Below are positions 1-7,100 of a stretch of 10,089 bases of DNA, one piece after another (the first letter of the stretch is position 1; each line of letters begins with the position of its first letter). Under the pieces are notes generated by a model that worked only from the letters and a program-made list of their open reading frames with translations, had not been told where the DNA came from and did no database searches. The position numbers were made by a program, and so were the translations under genes. This DNA is from Baffinella frigidus. Lineage: Eukaryota > Cryptophyceae > Cryptomonadales > Baffinellaceae. The DNA lies in contig MU646834.1 in the NCBI GenBank assembly GCA_026770585.1, positions 118,068 through 128,156 of the forward strand, in the 5' to 3' direction.

Positions 1-38
<38 letters not shown>

Positions 39-174
39 AAGAGAGAGAGAGGTCATCACTCCGAGCGACCGCACCGCACCGCCCGAGAGAGAGAGAGCGA
101 GCGACAGAGAGGGAGCGAGAGGGAGAGAGGGAGCACGCGAGAGCGAGAGCGAGAGCGAGAGAGAGCGAGCGAGC

Positions 175-207
<33 letters not shown>

Positions 208-424
208 CGCGCGCGAGCGAGAGAGGGAGCGCGCGAAAGCGAGAGCGAGAGCGAGAGCGAGCGAGCGAGCGAGAGAGAGAGAGCGAGCGAGCAACAGAGC
301 GAGAGAGAGACAGAGCGGTTACCTCGCCGCCGCCCGCACCGCCCGAGATAGAGAGGGAGGGAGGGAGAGAGAGAGAGAGAGAGAGCGAGAGAGCGAGAGC
401 GAGAGAGAGAGAGAGAGAGGCTAC
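1..424. repeat. GA/TC-rich microsatellite in the leftmost intron
   Basis: (GA)n and GAGAGAGCGA-type simple repeat; TC-rich on the sense strand of the leftward gene and starting right after the exon 4 donor. Two related non-repeat islands, both containing CGCACCGCCCGAGA, sit at about 60-95 and 315-350; the second includes GGCGAG|GTAACC on the minus strand, similar to the exon 4 donor, so these may be remnants of exon 4 tails (weak). The Ser/Leu-rich open frame across it is a repeat artefact apart from 425-521. Confidence 0.9.
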
Positions 425-521
425 CTCGAGGTCGCCGTCCGAAATATCGACCCCAGCGTCCCCAGAGACCCTGTTGCTCCCGTTGAGGTCGCCGTCGTCC
501 TTGATGTCCTTGATCGTCGAC
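425..521 (-). CDS. LEA-like gene exon 4: Asp-rich segment
   Basis: 97 nt, minus strand. Acceptor CTCTCTCGTAG|GTCGAC, donor CTCGAG|GTAGCC. It encodes STIKDIKDDGDLNGSNRVSG then DAGVDISDGDLE. It is acidic and Gly/Asn/Asp-rich, possibly cation-binding, but no complete EF-hand is seen. The intron that follows is a pyrimidine (TC) microsatellite on the sense strand. Two head copies lie upstream in the sense direction at 673-697 and 898-924. Confidence 0.68.
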
Positions 522-3500
522 CTACGAGAGAGCGCGCTTGTTACAAGACCAGCATGCCCACGTACTAAGACCTCCATGCGGGGGGGGTTGGGCTACACGG
601 ATCTGGAGTTCTCTCTCAGAGAAACGCGGCATGGTCTTCCGGTATGTTATCTCACACTACACGGTGTTGAACGTCCTCGATGTCCTGGGCCGTCGACCTG
701 ATAGAGACTTATCTCAAAAAACGGGTTCTAAAACTCGTTTTCTTGAGTCAATTCCCCTACAAATTCGTCAACTTATTCTTTACTCTCCGCATAAGTTGAC
801 AAAATTGTAACGGAATTGACTTAAGAAAACGAGTTTTAGAACTCGTTTTCTGAGATAGAGGCAGGACCGTCAGAACCACAGCCCCTTCGTTTCAAGATCG
901 TCTTTGATGTCCTTGATCGTCGACCTGATCAAAGGTCCACTGCGCGCTTGAGCCATTGCTTTTACATCACTTGTAGGCTCTTAGAAGGACCTGAAAGGCG
1001 CCCTACAATACTTGTTCGCGGGCCCGTCGGATTAGGTCCGAGGATCTTACCAGAATGACCACGTACTCAGACCCCCGTGCGGGGGATCATACTAGTAATT
1101 GTAAAAGCAAGGGATCATACTAGTAATTGTAAAAGCGTTTGTGTAGTAAATTTCGTTGCCGAGAGAGCTGGGACCGGATGCCGTTCTCCTTGAAGGACGC
1201 GGCCACGGCCTTGGCCGCCTCGGCGGCGTTTGGTCACGTATCTCCCGCATATACGGGAGATACGCGACCAAGCCCCGCCCGTGAATGGAGGGTGGTTTTG
1301 GAGTATCTTGAGGCTCTAAATGAAGACTAGATAGACGACTGTCTTATTTCTACCCCTTAAGATACACCAAAAACGTATGCATCATGACTGCTCGTCCAGA
1401 CTGAGAGCTGGGACCGGATGCCGTTCTCCTTGACGGACGCGGCCACGGCCTCAGCCTAATCGCCGCGAAGGGATTTTCGGGCACTCAGTGCCCGATTTTC
1501 CGTTACCTTATCTGTAGGAACCCCCCTATGCCCCTACGGGTTGCCTACCGTAGGGTCCTAGGTCCTATCGCTTAGGGGTTATTCAGAATCCCGTCGAAGT
1601 CCGCTGTGTGGTAGGTGCGGACCGGATGCCGTTCTCCTTGACGGACGCGGCCACGGCCGTCTGGGCGCAGGGTCCCAAGAGCCCGGCAACGAAATTTACT
1701 ACACAAACGGATCATACTAGTAATCATAAAGTATTTGTGTAGTAAATTTCGTTGCCGGGAGAGCTGGGACCTGATGCCGTTCTCCTTGACGGACGCGGCG
1801 ACGGCCTTGGCCGCGGCGGCGGCGTCGCGCGCCGCTTCGGCCGTCTGGCGGAGGGTTCGGGGTTTGGGGATTGGGGTGACGAGCCTCTGCACTGGAGAGC
1901 TAAACGCGATCCGAAAGCAAAAATGCTTTCTCTGCAGATCCCTTCTACGGAACGGCGTGTCGTTGGCATATGTTGGGAGCATTTAAAACCTCAAGGACCT
2001 AAAGGTGGGGATTGGGGGGTGGGGTTTGGTGTTTGGGGTGAGGGGTGAGGGGTTTAGGGGTGAGAGGTTAGGGGTCAGGGGTTAGGGGTTTGGTGTTTGG
2101 TGTTTGGGGCTTGGGGTTTGGGGTGTGGGTTTGGGGTTTAGGGTCAGGGGTTAGGGGTCAGGGGTTAGCGTTTAGGGGTTAGGGGGTATGGTTCATGGTT
2201 CATGGTGTAGGGTTAAGGTTGGGTGGTTGGTGGTTGAGGGTTGAGGGTTTGGGTTCAGGGTTTAGGGGGTGAGGGTTTATCGCGGCCGCGGCGTTCCGCG
2301 TGGCTTCAGCGACCTGGCCGTTGATAGTCAATTGATGGTCAAAACCCCCATTTGATGGCAAGCGATGGTCAAAAGTCCCAGAAAGTTGACTTTAGGACTT
2401 AATAAAGGGGCCCGAAACTGCCCCTTTTTCTAGTTAGGTTGAGGGGTTAGGGGTCAGGAGTAGGGTTTGGGGTTTAGGGTTTAGGGTTTGGGGTTTGGTG
2501 TTTGGGGTTTGGTGTTTGGTGTTTGGTGTTTGGTGTTTGGTGCTTGGTGTTTGGTGTTTGGTGTTTGGGGTTTGGGGGGTTTGGGTCTGGGGTTTGGGGG
2601 TTGGGGTTTTGGGTCTGAGGTGTGGTGTTTGGTGATTGGGGTTTGGTGTTTGGTGTTTAGGGTTTAGTGTTTGGTGTTTGGTGTTTGGTGTTTGGGGGTT
2701 GGGGTATGGGGGTTGGGGTTTGGGGTTTGGGGTGTGGTGTTTGGTGCTTGGGTGTTTGGGGTTTGGGGTTTAAAGGTTGGGGGTTTGGGTTTGGGGTGTG
2801 GGGGTTGGGTTTTGGGGTGTGGGGTGTGGGGTTTGGGGTTGGGGTGTGTGGGAGTTTGGGTTTGGGAGTTGGAGTTTGGGGGTTCGGGTTTCGGGTGCAG
2901 GGTTTCGGGACTAAACCCTCATTAACCCCTCTCTAGGATTCACCTTCTCGGCAGCCTCCTTGGCCTTGGCCGCAACCTTCTCGGCAGCCTCCTTGGCCTT
3001 GGCCGCAGCGTTCCGCGCTGCCTCCGCGATCTTCTCCTTCGCCGCGTTGGCGGCGTTCTTCACCGCTTCCGCGGCCGCCCTGAGCCGGTCCCCAAGGCCG
3101 AGCTTCGAGGACCGCACCATCAGCGCGTCGTCCAGCTGAGACTGGTGCGTGTGCGCCCCGGGCGCGGCCGCCGCGAGCTTGTACTGGTTCCGCTGCGCTT
3201 TCGCGATCCTGTTGTGGACGCCGGCGGCGCGCATCTCAAGCGCCGTGTCCAAGTCGGACACGAGCGCGGCCCGCCGTGCGGGCCCGCTCAGCCCCGTCGC
3301 CTGCCGAAACGCGCACCGCCACCGTCAGTCGCAGTCGCCGGCGAGTGAGGGCGCGTGGCCTGGCCCCTGCCCCTCTGTTCGAATCTAAACTCAGAAAACT
3401 GGGGTTATCGGCGGTGGGCGGGAGTGGGGGCGGGGAGCTGAGGGCAGGGATTGCGGCGCGGTGGGAGGGTGGTCACCACAAGGACGAGGCCGCACGCGGC

Positions 3501-3551
3501 GAGCGCCACGGCCAGGGCCACGAGCCGCCGGCTGGATGTCGCGAGCGGCAT
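425..3551 (-). CDS. Secreted or organelle-targeted Ala/Lys-rich LEA-like helical protein, 4 exons seen, 3' incomplete
   Basis: Function not recognised. Four exons on the minus strand join in frame (phases 0, 0, 2) to about 201 residues: a signal peptide (1-25), a mixed-charge region with two His-containing turns (26-95), an Ala/Lys/Glu-rich helical region (about 98-168) and an Asp/Gly-rich stretch (170-201: IKDIKDDGDLNGS, DISDGDLE). The helical part contains an 11-residue unit, (V/A)AAKAKEAAEK, repeated twice, the periodicity typical of group-3 LEA proteins and other amphipathic Ala-rich helices. Exons 3 and 4 are surrounded by decayed copies, as in the neighbouring SDR gene. The gene is divergent from the SDR gene across about 285 bp. 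The frame, splice signals and exon-copy conservation argue that it is coding; a LEA-like role is a composition-based inference only. Confidence 0.66.
547..587. repeat. Dispersed duplicate of 1050-1086
   Basis: ACCAGCATGCCCACGTACTA then AGACCTCCATGCGGGGG matches ACCAGAATGACCACGTACTC then AGACCCCCGTGCGGGGG. It marks an older tandem duplication in intron 3 of the leftward gene; the rest of 522-1080 outside the listed elements shows nothing recognisable. Confidence 0.7.
673..697 (-). repeat. Leftward-gene exon-4 head copy
   Basis: Minus strand: TATCAG|GTCGACGGCCCAGGACATCG; matches the head of exon 4 with its acceptor. It lies upstream of exon 4 in the sense direction. Confidence 0.75.
709..858 (-). 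mobile_element. 150-bp foldback element family A, copy 1
   Basis: Near-perfect palindrome beginning TTATCTCA and ending TGAGATAG, with arms of about 68 bp and a 14-bp centre. The centre (TCTTTACTCTCCGC) is the reverse complement of that in the other two copies, so it is inserted in the opposite orientation. It lies in intron 3 of the leftward gene, 8 bp from a head copy of exon 4. Flanks AGAC/AGGC are an imperfect 4-bp match, consistent with an old target duplication. Confidence 0.88.
898..924 (-). repeat. Leftward-gene exon-4 head copy
   Basis: Minus strand: GATCAG|GTCGACGATCAAGGACAT then CAAAGACGA, one mismatch to exon 4 over 27 nt, acceptor retained, tail missing. Confidence 0.83.
1084..1157. 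repeat. Direct and inverted repeats TTTGTGTAGTAA / ATCATACTAGTAAT
   Basis: GGATCATACTAGTAATTGTA then AAAGC is repeated in tandem (1084-1108, 1112-1136), followed by TTTGTGTAGTAAATTTCGTT. The set recurs at 1708-1757, where 1685-1709 and 1734-1760 form an inverted pair (GGCAACGAAATTTACTACAC). The same GTGTAGTAARTTTCGTTG core occurs inside family C elements (about 5965-5990), so this is probably related transposon debris. Confidence 0.75.
1175..1229 (-). repeat. Leftward-gene exon-3 copy D
   Basis: Minus strand reads AAEAAKAVAASFKENGIR and keeps the donor context ATCCG|GTCCCAGC. A 42-bp hairpin (1230-1271) replaces the acceptor side. Confidence 0.8.
1230..1271. repeat. Perfect-type hairpin, 18-bp arms
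   Basis: TTGGTCACGTATCTCCCG / CGGGAGATACGCGACCAA around CATATA, one mismatch. A similar GGTCACGT/ACGTGACC hairpin is at 9650-9688. Confidence 0.8.
1415..1452 (-). repeat. Leftward-gene exon-3 tail copy C
   Basis: Minus strand EAVAASVKENGIR with donor context ATCCG|GTCCCAGCTC; the head is missing. Confidence 0.8.
1499..1611 (+). mobile_element. MITE-like element family D, copy 1 (left end degraded)
   Basis: Matches 7668-7782 from CCGTTACCTT through GTAGGAACCCCCCTATG and the CCTACCGTAGGG hairpin to the terminus GTCCGCTGTGTGG. The left terminal repeat is not clear; the preceding 1474-1498 forms its own hairpin (CGGGCACTCAGTGCCCG). It lies between two copies of exon 3 of the leftward gene. Confidence 0.7.
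1623..1660 (-). repeat. Leftward-gene exon-3 copy B with internal deletion
   Basis: Minus strand: GCCCAG|ACGGCCGTGGCCGCGTCC then GTCAAGGAGAACGGC. Acceptor and tail are present but the central Ala codons are gone (TAVAASVKENGIR). Confidence 0.8.
1771..1844 (-). CDS. LEA-like gene exon 3
   Basis: 74 nt, minus strand. Acceptor CCGCCAG|ACGGCC, donor ATCAG|GTCCCA. It encodes TAEAARDAAAAAKAVAASVK then ENGI and two bases of an Arg codon. It continues the Ala-rich helix and joins exon 4 in frame (R-STIKDIKDDGD). It is the longest of four related copies in this region; the others at 1175-1229, 1415-1452 and 1623-1660 retain mainly the donor-side half. Confidence 0.65.
1853..2936. repeat. Degenerate telomere-like G/T array filling intron 2 of the leftward gene
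   Basis: Long runs of GGGGTTTGG, GGTTTAGGG and TGTTTGG (purest at 1990-2275 and 2450-2900), C-rich on the gene's sense strand. Interrupted at about 2280-2440 by the exon-2 fragment, TGATGGTCAAAA repeats and a GGGGC/GCCCC hairpin. Open frames rich in Gly/Val/Trp across it are artefacts. Confidence 0.9.
2284..2318 (-). repeat. Leftward-gene exon-2 fragment copy
   Basis: Minus strand reads VAEATRNAAAA, matching IAEAARNAAAKA of exon 2 (3000-3035). It is embedded in the G/T-rich array, downstream of the real exon in the sense direction. Confidence 0.65.
2944..3009 (-). repeat. In-frame 33-nt tandem repeat in exon 2
   Basis: Two copies (2944-2976, 2977-3009) differing at two bases at most, each encoding (V/A)AAKAKEAAEK, an 11-residue LEA-type period. 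Confidence 0.88.
2944..3300 (-). CDS. LEA-like gene exon 2
   Basis: 119 codons, minus strand. Acceptor TTTCGGCAG|GCGACG, donor GAGAAG|GTGAAT. It encodes ATGLSGPARRAALVSDLDTA onward to the Ala/Lys region with two in-frame 33-nt repeats. A stop lies just upstream of the acceptor in this frame, so the segment must be reached by splicing. High GC3 compared with the flanking intron supports coding. Confidence 0.72.
3477..3551 (-). CDS. LEA-like gene exon 1: signal peptide
   Basis: The ATG at 3551 (minus strand) opens MPLATSSRRLVALAVALAA then CGLVLV: a short basic n-region and a roughly 16-residue hydrophobic core, a clear signal peptide or signal anchor. The likely donor is CTTGTG|GTGACC; without splicing the frame reaches a stop about 25 codons later in a Pro/Arg-rich, non-conserved stretch. 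The acceptor at 3301 keeps phase 0. Confidence 0.6.
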
Positions 3552-3835
3552 GATATTTTCGGAAGACCGGTCGAAGTGCCAGAGAGCGGACGTGTTTCAG
3601 TGGGAATGTTTCGTGTGGTAAAATGGCTCCACCGCTGTCAGCCGACCTAAGTTGACGTGATCACCACGTGACCACGTTTTCGGGATAGATCTAGAACAGG
3701 CATAGAATCATTATCTTTTGAGTGAACACGTCCCCTTTTTGAGTGATCACGTCCCCATCCCCATCCCACAAAGAGAACAAACTTTACCAGGCCCAAGGCA
3801 CCGGGGGAGGATCAGTCTTTTTGAACTCTTCCGCA
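3552..3835. promoter_or_regulatory. Divergent promoter region between the two genes
   Basis: The only region between the two start codons. It holds TGACGTGA (3653-3660) and CACGTG (3665-3670), both ACGT-core sites of the kind bound by bZIP/bHLH factors (TGACGT is the published aureochrome core in ochrophytes). It also holds the direct repeat at 3716-3756. No convincing TATA box was found. Regulation of either gene by these sites is inference. Confidence 0.5.
3716..3756 (+). promoter_or_regulatory. 20-bp direct repeat with ACGT core, two copies
   Basis: TTTTGAGTGAACACGTCCCC at 3716-3735 and TTTTGAGTGATCACGTCCCC at 3737-3756 differ at one base and lie 80-120 bp upstream of the SDR start codon. 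Two nearly identical ACGTCCCC-bearing sites look like paired factor-binding sites. Confidence 0.5.
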
Positions 3836-4114
3836 ATGGTCTTCCGACGCTCGCTTCTCGCCAGCAGCGCGGCCATCCTCATCTTGGCCACATCCTGCGA
3901 CGCCTTCGCGCTCGCGCCGTCCTGCCTCCCGGGTCGCGTCGCTGTTCCCCGATGCGGTCGCTCTTCCCCGATGCGCATGACCAGTGAGCCTCCATCGGAC
4001 GACAGGCGGGCGTTCCTGGGCAAGATCGGTCTCGGCGCGGCAGCGGTGGTGGGCGTGCGCAAGTACGCGGATGGCGGGGTGTACGACGAGTCGCCCGACC
4101 TCACCGGGAAGCAG
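3836..4114 (+). CDS. SDR exon 1: signal peptide, plastid transit and twin-arginine signal
   Basis: Encodes residues 1-93. The ATG at 3836 is preferred over an in-frame ATG at 3743 because it places a hydrophobic signal peptide (SLLASSAAILILATS) at the very N-terminus. It is followed by CDAFALAPS, where cleavage before Phe24 fits the ASAFAP-type motif of secondary-plastid algae. An Arg/Pro/Ser-rich transit-like stretch follows. Then DRRAFLGKIGLGAAAVVGV (residues 56-74) is a good twin-arginine (Tat) signal: RR at 57-58, FL, Lys, then a hydrophobic run. DESPDLTGKQ leads into the SDR core. The exon ends CAG|GCGCGG, so the intron uses a GC donor; this is the only cut that joins cleanly to exon 2 (GKQ-VVVTGG). 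An open frame continues to 4162 if unspliced, but that tail has no SDR similarity. Confidence 0.88.
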
Positions 4115-7100
4115 GCGCGGGATCCCACTTCCCAAGAATCAGCTCGTGCAGCCCTTGAGTGATTCCCCCTTGTTGTCTCGCATCGCGGCACGATCGCTTG
4201 CGTATGGCTGACTCCTCGCATGTCACGCCACCCGTGTGACACCTCATCGCCTCGTGAATCCCCTGGATTTCCACCACTTGACCACCAGCCCTCCCCAGTG
4301 GCTCAAATAGTGCCCTGGAAGGCTGGAAGGGCTTCGATTTTACTTTTGAACCCGATCCAAGGTAAATCGAAAATGCCCCAGAGCACTATTTGATCCACCT
4401 CCAAGGGCTAGTGGTTATACTGGAGCCCGTCGGATTCCGAAGGGCTGCAGTACAAATAAGCAGTCTGGTTTACAGTCACTATCTGCACTTACGGGCATGC
4501 AATAAATATCCTTGGAGGTTTCCCTCTCCTTGCGCTGAAATCTGGCCCCGAAACCCCGACCCGAAATCCGAAACCCTAAACCCTAAACCCTAACCCCTAA
4601 ACCTGAACACTAGGTGGTCGTTACCCGCGGGAACACAGGACTGGACAGACCTGCATCCGTGCGGTCAAAACTTTTTAACCACAGCCACGTTTTAAAATTT
4701 GTACCAGCAAAGCGGTTTTAACAATCTAAAACCTAATCATCTAAAACCGTCTTGCTGAAGAAAGAAAAAACACAGGTGGTTGTCACCCGCGGGAACACGG
4801 GACCGGACAGATCTGCATCCGTACTGTTAAAATCCGCAGGGATGTTTTAACCGCACAGATGTTTTAACCGCACGGATTTTCAACGCACGAAAACTGTTCC
4901 ACCACAGCCTCGTTTTAAACTTCGTACCAGCAAAGTGGTGTTAATAACCTCTTCTCAAACCTGAATCACAAGTGGTTTAATAGGGTAACGGCCTGAAAAT
5001 GGGGTAGTTAGGCCTTCGGCATTGCCTAGGACCTCCTACCGTAGGCCGAGACTTTTTGGTCCTAGGATCCCTCGGCCTACGGTAGGAGGTCCTAGGCAAT
5101 GCCGTAGGCCTAACTACCCCCTTTTCAGGCCGTTACCCTATTAGGTTGTTACCGGCGGGAACACGCGGGGTTGGGCAAGCAGACGTGCATCCGCGGTACA
5201 AATTTAAAACATGATTGGGTTTAATAACCCAATTTAAAATATCACAGGGTTTAATAACCCCTAAACCATATATATAGGTGGTCGTGACCGGCAAGAACAC
5301 GGGGCTTGGCAGGCAGACGTGCATCCGTCTCTCAACTCCAAGCGTTACAACTCTTCAGGGTCTTGTACCGCAGCCACATTTTTAAAAATTAACCCGGAGA
5401 ATCGGTTTAATAAAAATGTAACCCGGTTTAACACGCCCTAAATATACGTGGTCGTGACCGGTCGAAACACGGGGCTTGGCAATCAGACGTGCATCTGTAC
5501 GGTTAAAACTGTTTTACCGCGTTTTAAAATTTGTTTTACCACGTTTTAAAAGCGGTTTTAATAATCTCTAAAACCTAAAACGCAGGTGGTCGTGACCGGC
5601 GGCAACACAGGGCTCGGCAAGCAGACGTGCATCCGCCTGGCGGCTATGGGCGCTGATGTCATCCTCGCCTCCCGCACGTAAGTTGACAGCCGCTACTTTT
5701 GGATAGCAGTTGGCCGGATAAGACAGCTAGGCCTCCCGCGTAGACGTGCATCCGCCTGGCGTGATCCTCACCTCCCGCACGTAAGTTGACAGCCGGTGAC
5801 AAGTTGACTGCAAAGGGGGAAAGTTGACGGTGAGGGAAAAGTTGACGGTGCCACTCGAGAATGCAAGAGGGGCCTATTTACATGTGGGGTTGTAAACATT
5901 TGTACCAGGATAGGGTATTCCAACCTCGTGACTGTGCAAATTTCGCGGAGTTACGTGACCAATCAACGAAACTTACTACACAAATACCCACTTTTAAAAG
6001 CACATCGGTTTTAAATAGGCCCCTCTAGCATTCTCCTGTGGAGGGACCACGCGGGATCCTCCGCGAAACACGCAGGACTCCTTATCACACGAAATTCCGG
6101 ATCCTGGGACCGGATTCCTAGCTCTGTCTCGGTCGGGTTGACAGACTATTCGGAAGTTGCCGTTCTGGGTGTGTGGTACAAATTCGTCATTTTTCGAGTG
6201 AGATGGAGCCTCCCCACACGAGGCTATCTATGCGAACATATTCGTAAGTCAATTACTGAATTATTGCCCAGGAAACACGCCACAAGTCAGCAATTGGTCA
6301 CGTACCTGCACGCTTTCCGTGTAGGCTTTCCCACAAACCCCCAAAACGTCCATTTATTCTGTTCGCATGCGTAGCCTCGTGTGGCTGCATCAGCTGCCTT
6401 ACAACGAACTGTTCTCTCTCGCCAAACCCTAAACTTGAGTCCCGAATCCCGAATCCTGAAACCCGAATCCCTACACCGGGTAGAGCGGCGTGCACACAAG
6501 GTGGCCGCGAAAATAATGCAATAATGGTCAAACTGCGCATCGCTCTAGTAAACCCTGGGCCCGGAACGCGCAGCACACAGAGAGGGGAGACGGCGCCAGC
6601 GGAACCCGAATCCCGGAACCCGAATCCCGAATCCCGAAACCCGAACCCCTAAATCGGGTAGTAACCCCGAATCCCGAATCCCGAATCCCGGAACCCGGAA
6701 CCCGGAACCGGGTATTCAACTAAACCCGAAACCCGAAACCGGGTAGTTAACCCGAATCCATAAACCGGGTAGTAAACCGGGTAGTAACCTAAACCGGGTA
6801 GTATCACGAATCCATAAAACCGAATCCATAAACCCGACACCCGAAATAGCGCGGCGCGAGGGGAGACGGCGGCGGCGGAACCCGAATCCCGAAACCCGGA
6901 ACCCGGAACCCGAAACCGGGTAGTAAACCCTGGACCCGAAACCGGAAACCGGAAACCCGGATCCCTAAACCCTAAACCCTAGTCCCGAAACAGCGCGGCA
7001 CGAGGGGAGGCGGCGGCGGCGGAACCCGAATCCCGGAACCCGAAACCCGAAACCCGAAACCCGAAACCCTAAGCCGGGTAGTGACCCCGAATCCCGAATC

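Noticed and set aside
56-577. Long minus-strand open frame rich in Ser/Leu/Arg
   Set aside because: Most of it is translated GA/TC microsatellite. Only 425-521 looks like an exon.
2667-2936. Open frames rich in Gly, Val, Trp and Cys
   Set aside because: Translation of a degenerate GGGTTTGG array; no stop arises because of the repeat, and no coding signal is present.
3145-3650. Plus-strand open frames opposite the LEA-like exons
   Set aside because: Arg/Pro/Ala-rich shadows of a GC-rich coding exon on the other strand, with no motifs.
5278-5502. Mutually exclusive functional exons (2d, 2e)
   Set aside because: They lack the second half of the exon and a donor, so they cannot replace exon 2; kept only as decayed copies, though cryptic splicing remains possible.
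4614-5700. CRISPR-like regular array
   Set aside because: Spacing is irregular, the repeats encode an SDR exon head, and the setting is eukaryotic.
6138-6374. 78-residue plus-strand frame
   Set aside because: It covers unique intron and an inverted-repeat element; no family motif, splice support or codon bias.
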